A stretch of 44,719 bases of DNA, from NCBI GenBank assembly GCA_947587025.1, contig CANPXW010000009.1, positions 1-44,719 of the forward strand. The letters are read 5' to 3'. The DNA comes from an uncultured Oscillospiraceae bacterium. Lineage in GTDB: Bacteria; Bacillota; Clostridia; Oscillospirales; Oscillospiraceae. Below are positions 42,215 through 44,719 of this stretch, in pieces. The notes under the pieces were generated by a model. That model was not told the DNA's origin, made no database searches, and saw nothing but the letters and a program-made list of their open reading frames with translations. Numbering within the stretch: position 1 is the stretch's first letter; each line of letters begins with the position of its first letter. The position numbers were made by a program, and so were the translations under genes.

Positions 42215-42974
42215 GCTCCCCGCCTCCCGTGGCCAGCAGCGTGAGGGTGTCGGCGATCTTCTGGTACATCTGCTCGTTGGTGTTGCCGCCCCTGTAGATC
42301 TGGTGGAACAGCTGGCCGTCCTTGATGAAGAGCACCCGCCCGGCGTGGCTGGCGGCCTTGGTGGAGTGGGTGACCATAAGGATGGTCTGCCCGTCCCGGT
42401 TCAGGTCCGCGAACAGGTCCAGCAGCGCGTCGGAGGACTTGGAGTCCAGCGCGCCGGTGGGCTCGTCCGCCAGCAGCAGCTTCGGGCCGGTTATCACCGC
42501 CCGGGCCACGGCGGTGCGCTGCTTCTGGCCGCCGGAGACCTCGTAGGGGTATTTGTTGAGGATGTCCGTGATGCCCATGCGCTGGGCGATGGGCTGCAGG
42601 CGCTTTGCCATGTCCACGTACCCCATGCCCGCCAGCACCAGGGGCAGGAAGATGTTGTCCCGGATGCTGAAGTTGTCCAGCAGATTGAAGTCCTGGAACA
42701 CGAACCCCAGGCTGTCCCGCCGGAAGGCCGCCAGCTCGTTCTCCTGGATGGAGGCAAGGTCCCGCCCCTCCAGCATCACGCGGCCAGCCGTGGGCCGGTC
42801 AAAGGCCGCCAGCATATTGAGCAGCGTTGTCTTGCCGGAGCCGGACTCGCCCATGATGGCCGCATACTCCCCCTGCTCCAGCTCGAAGGACACGTTGGAA
42901 AGGGCCCTGACCTGGTTGGCGCCGAAGCGGCCGGTGTAGGTCTTGCCCAGGTTCTCCACTTTCAGAATCGTCAT
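42207..42974 (-). CDS. BceA-like ABC transporter ATP-binding protein
   Basis: A 255-residue ATPase with Walker A GESGSGKTT, Q-loop VFQDFNLLDN, signature VSGGQKQR, Walker B LLLADEPTGALD and switch His in VTHSTKAA, of the MacB/LolD/BceA group. The true start is the ATG at 42,974 with AAAGGAGGT upstream; the frame stays open much further into an untranslated, palindrome-rich region that encodes no family sequence. It is the first gene of the ABC operon, with a candidate promoter and response-regulator site upstream. Confidence 0.95.
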   Translation of the reverse strand: MTILKVENLGKTYTGRFGANQVRALSNVSFELEQGEYAAIMGESGSGKTTLLNMLAAFDRPTAGRVMLEGRDLASIQENELAAFRRDSLGFVFQDFNLLDNFSIRDNIFLPLVLAGMGYVDMAKRLQPIAQRMGITDILNKYPYEVSGGQKQRTAVARAVITGPKLLLADEPTGALDSKSSDALLDLFADLNRDGQTILMVTHSTKAASHAGRVLFIKDGQLFHQIYRGGNTNEQMYQKIADTLTLLATGGGEHE

Positions 42975-43000
42975 TGTAAAACGACCTCCTTTACGTGTCC

Positions 43001-43006
43001 ATTCTA
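43001..43006 (-). promoter_or_regulatory. -10 box of the ABC operon promoter
   Basis: Minus-strand TAGAAT 27 bp before the ATPase start codon. The matching -35 (TTTTGG, 17 bp upstream) is poor, as expected for an activator-dependent promoter. Confidence 0.5.
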
Positions 43007-43060
43007 GCAAAACATCCGGGCCGCCAAAATCGATTCCCGTGACATTTTGACGCCCGGATA

Positions 43061-43074
43061 TGACAGTTTTGTCA
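43061..43074. promoter_or_regulatory. BceR-type operator
   Basis: TGACA, GTTT, TGTCA: a perfect 5-4-5 inverted repeat about 70 bp upstream of the expected ABC transcription start. It fits the TNACA-N4-TGTNA type of site described for BceR-like regulators (from memory). A degenerate copy, TGACATTTTGACG, lies at 43,040-43,052. Confidence 0.7.
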
Positions 43075-43076
43075 CA

Positions 43077-43226
43077 TCGCGAAAATGCAAGCATTTTCGC
43101 GAAAAGGCTGCGGCTCGCTGCAGCGCACTCGCTTCGCTCGCACGTTTGCGAGCCGAGGAGTATTTTTTCCGAGGCGCATGTCCCCGGAAAAAATGATCTC
43201 ATTTTCTTTGCGCCTGCGGGCGCAAA
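43077..43226. repeat. Cluster of inverted repeats, possible REP/MITE-like element
   Basis: Four consecutive perfect dyads lie in 150 bp: TCGCGAAAATGC with GCATTTTCGCGA (43,077-43,102), CGGCTCGC with GCGAGCCG (43,111-43,155), ATTTTTTCCG with CGGAAAAAAT (43,162-43,194), and TTTGCGCC with GGCGCAAA (43,207-43,226). GCTCGC-like words repeat inside the second. No conserved coding frame and no clear terminator U-run were seen. It fills most of the gap between the kinase and ATPase genes. Confidence 0.6.
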
Positions 43227-43251
43227 CTCTGCGAGGCGCGCCAGTTTTGTC

Positions 43252-44256
43252 TCACTCCACCCCCAGCTCGTCGCGGTGCAGGTCCAGGCAGAACACGCTG
43301 CCCGCTCCCGGCTCCGACTGGGCCCACAGCCGATGGTGGAGCATATCCGCCGCCCGGCGGCACAGGTACAGCCCCAGCCCCGTGGCGGTCCTGTCGGTCC
43401 GGCCGTTGTAGCCGGTGAAGCCCTTTTCAAAGATGCGGGGCAGGTCCTCGGCGGCGATGCCGATGCCGGTGTCCGCGATGCGCAGCACCGGGCCCGGCTC
43501 CACCGTGACGGTCACGCCGCCGGTATCGGTATACTTCACCGCATTGGACAGCAGCTGCCCGATGATGAAGGCCAGCCACTTCTCGTCGGTGAGCACGGTG
43601 ACATCGCAGCCGTCGTAGCGCAGATACAGCCGCTTTTGCACGAACTGGGGCGCGAACTTGTGCACGCACTGGCGGATGACGCCGTCCAGCGCACAGGGGC
43701 GTATCACCAGGTCCGAGCCGCCCTCGTCCAGCCGCAGATAGTTCAGGGCCATGTCCGCGTACTGCCGCACCCGGAAGAGCTCCGCCTCCAGCGCCCGGTG
43801 CTCCGGGGTATCCTCGGCCTGCAGTGTCAGGTCCATGACGGCGATGGGCGTCTTGATCTGGTGCACCCAGGCGGTGAACCAGTCCATCAGCTCCCGCCGG
43901 GAGGTCTGCTGCCGCTCGTCCAGGGCGGCGTACTCCCGGCGCAGCCGCTCGGCCATCTGCCGGAAGTCCTCCTCGCCAGGGTCGGCAGCCGCCGGCAGCG
44001 GCCCGTCGGCCACGGTCAGGTTCTCCATGGCCGTCATCCGCTCCTGCCGCCGGCGCAGGTACCGCCGGAAGTGGAGCGCCAGCAGCGCCGCCCCCACCAG
44101 AGCGCACAGCACCGCCGCGTACAGCGCCGCCTCCGCCGGCGCGCCGTACAGGAAAAGCACCAGGGCAAAAATGAGCGCGAACAGCGCCTGGGCCGCAGCG
44201 AACCGCCAATAGGCCCGCAGATAGGCCCCTATGAGCCGGTACCATTTCACGTCCAT
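43252..44256 (-). CDS. BceS-like intramembrane-sensing histidine kinase
   Basis: A 334-residue kinase with two N-terminal membrane segments (about 19-38 and 42-61) joined by only a few residues, so there is no extracellular sensor domain. The H-box WVHQIKTPI has the phosphorylated His132. The ATPase domain shows QLLSNAVKYT (N box), IADTGIGI (G1) and ATGLGLYL (G2). Kinases of this kind receive the signal from their BceAB transporter. It starts 4 bp after the response regulator gene with which it is co-transcribed. Confidence 0.94.
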   Translation of the reverse strand: MDVKWYRLIGAYLRAYWRFAAAQALFALIFALVLFLYGAPAEAALYAAVLCALVGAALLALHFRRYLRRRQERMTAMENLTVADGPLPAAADPGEEDFRQMAERLRREYAALDERQQTSRRELMDWFTAWVHQIKTPIAVMDLTLQAEDTPEHRALEAELFRVRQYADMALNYLRLDEGGSDLVIRPCALDGVIRQCVHKFAPQFVQKRLYLRYDGCDVTVLTDEKWLAFIIGQLLSNAVKYTDTGGVTVTVEPGPVLRIADTGIGIAAEDLPRIFEKGFTGYNGRTDRTATGLGLYLCRRAADMLHHRLWAQSEPGAGSVFCLDLHRDELGVE

Positions 44257-44260
44257 GCCC

Positions 44261-44719
44261 TCACCCCACGATGTAGCCCGCGCCCACGCGGGTGGCGATG
44301 AAGTCGGCCAGGCCGGCCTCCTCCAGCTTTTTCCGCAGCCGGGTCACGTTCACCGTCAGCGTGTTCTCCTCCACATAGGCGTCCATCTGCCACAGCCGGG
44401 TCATGAGGGTGTCCCGGCTGACCACCTTGCCCTTGTTCTCCATGAGGGTCTGCAGGATGCGGAACTCGTTTTTCGTCAGCTCCACCCGCCGGCCCTCATA
44501 GCTGAGGCTGGCGTCGTTCAGATTCAGCACCGCCCCCCGATGCTCCAGCACCGGGGTCTTGCCGCCCATGTCGTAGGCCCGGCGCAGCACCGCGTGCAGC
44601 TTGGCCATCATCACGTTCAGGTCCACCGGCTTGGGCAGAAAATCGTCCCCGCCCATGGTCATGGCCATGACGATGTTCATGTTGTCCGAGGCGGAGGAGA
44701 TGAACACCACCGGCACGCT
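44261..44719 (-). CDS. OmpR-family response regulator, C-terminal part (cut by window edge)
   Basis: About 152 residues are present: the end of the receiver domain (PVVFISSAS, with the switch Ser/Thr region, and the conserved Lys in FLPKPVD) and a complete winged-helix DNA-binding domain (LTKNEFRILQTLMENKGKVVSRDTL, then VNVTRLRKKLEEAG and ATRVGAGYIV). The N-terminus with the phosphorylated Asp lies beyond the window. It is a BceR-like partner of the kinase 4 bp downstream, and its likely target is the TGACA-N4-TGTCA site before the ABC genes. Confidence 0.93.
   Translation of the reverse strand, partial: SVPVVFISSASDNMNIVMAMTMGGDDFLPKPVDLNVMMAKLHAVLRRAYDMGGKTPVLEHRGAVLNLNDASLSYEGRRVELTKNEFRILQTLMENKGKVVSRDTLMTRLWQMDAYVEENTLTVNVTRLRKKLEEAGLADFIATRVGAGYIVG

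Noticed and set aside
43120-43160. CRISPR-like or satellite repeat from repeated GCTCGC words
   Set aside because: The words are short, irregularly spaced and part of one inverted repeat; there are no unique spacers.
42975-43430. N-terminal extension of the ABC ATPase frame through the gap into the kinase gene
   Set aside because: The extension translates palindromes and the antiparallel frame of the kinase gene; AAAGGAGGT marks the ATG at 42,974.

Overview
The window looks like chromosomal DNA from a GC-rich, low-oxygen Firmicute of the Oscillospiraceae/Ruminococcaceae type (Oscillibacter, Flavonifractor or Intestinimonas-like). The grounds are strong AGGAGG ribosome binding sites, sigma-A-type promoters (TTGACA/TATAAT-like, 17-18 bp spacers), a clostridial-style purine operon, TRAP and BceAB-type transporters, and GC-rich coding with long spurious antisense frames. 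No tRNA, rRNA, CRISPR array, transposase or integrase was seen. Species assignment is inference.

Region 1 (1-15,040, all minus strand) is one long purine operon: purE-purC-purF-purM-purN-purO-purH(transformylase only)-mutS-like ATPase-purD-purL-guaB-fhs. It starts at a TTGACT/TATAAT promoter, and its leader carries what I read as a ZTP (pfl-type) riboswitch with the expected pseudoknot. Genes overlap by 4-8 bp or are separated by up to about 30 bp. The last two steps to IMP are made by a separate PurH-type AICAR transformylase and an archaeal-type PurO cyclohydrolase instead of bifunctional PurH. A membrane-anchored MutS-family ATPase sits inside the operon, and the IMP dehydrogenase matches the Tritrichomonas foetus enzyme residue for residue in numbering.

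Region 2 (15,117-22,303) holds stand-alone genes separated by strong bidirectional terminators: a lipoprotein serpin, a zinc alcohol dehydrogenase, an XRE repressor divergent from an SGNH/MBOAT acyl-transfer pair with a perfect 25-bp operator over the promoter, and a secreted C69 peptidase with four phased repeats upstream of its promoter.

Region 3 (22,437-39,689) is a 15-gene catabolic operon (minus strand) plus a divergent regulator: class III CoA-transferase, HMG-CoA-lyase-family lyase, LeuC/LeuD-type hydratase, PrpF isomerase, two-subunit aconitase X, 3-hydroxyisobutyrate-dehydrogenase-family oxidoreductase, split transketolase, an orphan Rossmann protein, a zinc dehydrogenase, a lactonase-like metallo-hydrolase and a TRAP transporter (DctP, DctQ, DctM). 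The regulator has PrpR-N, PAS, AAA+ and Fis-type HTH regions, but its Walker B and sigma-54 contact loop are lost, and both divergent promoters are sigma-A type. I know of no described pathway with this exact set; it is the best candidate here for a new system. A reasonable reading is uptake of a hydroxy- or lactone-acid, followed by dehydration, double-bond isomerisation, rehydration, CoA activation and cleavage to small acyl units.

Region 4 (39,711-44,719, minus strand) is a Bce-type antimicrobial-peptide sensing and detoxification module: response regulator (cut by the window edge), intramembrane-sensing kinase, ABC ATPase, BceB-like permease and a small lipoprotein. The kinase-ATPase gap holds a TGACA-N4-TGTCA operator and a dense cluster of inverted repeats.
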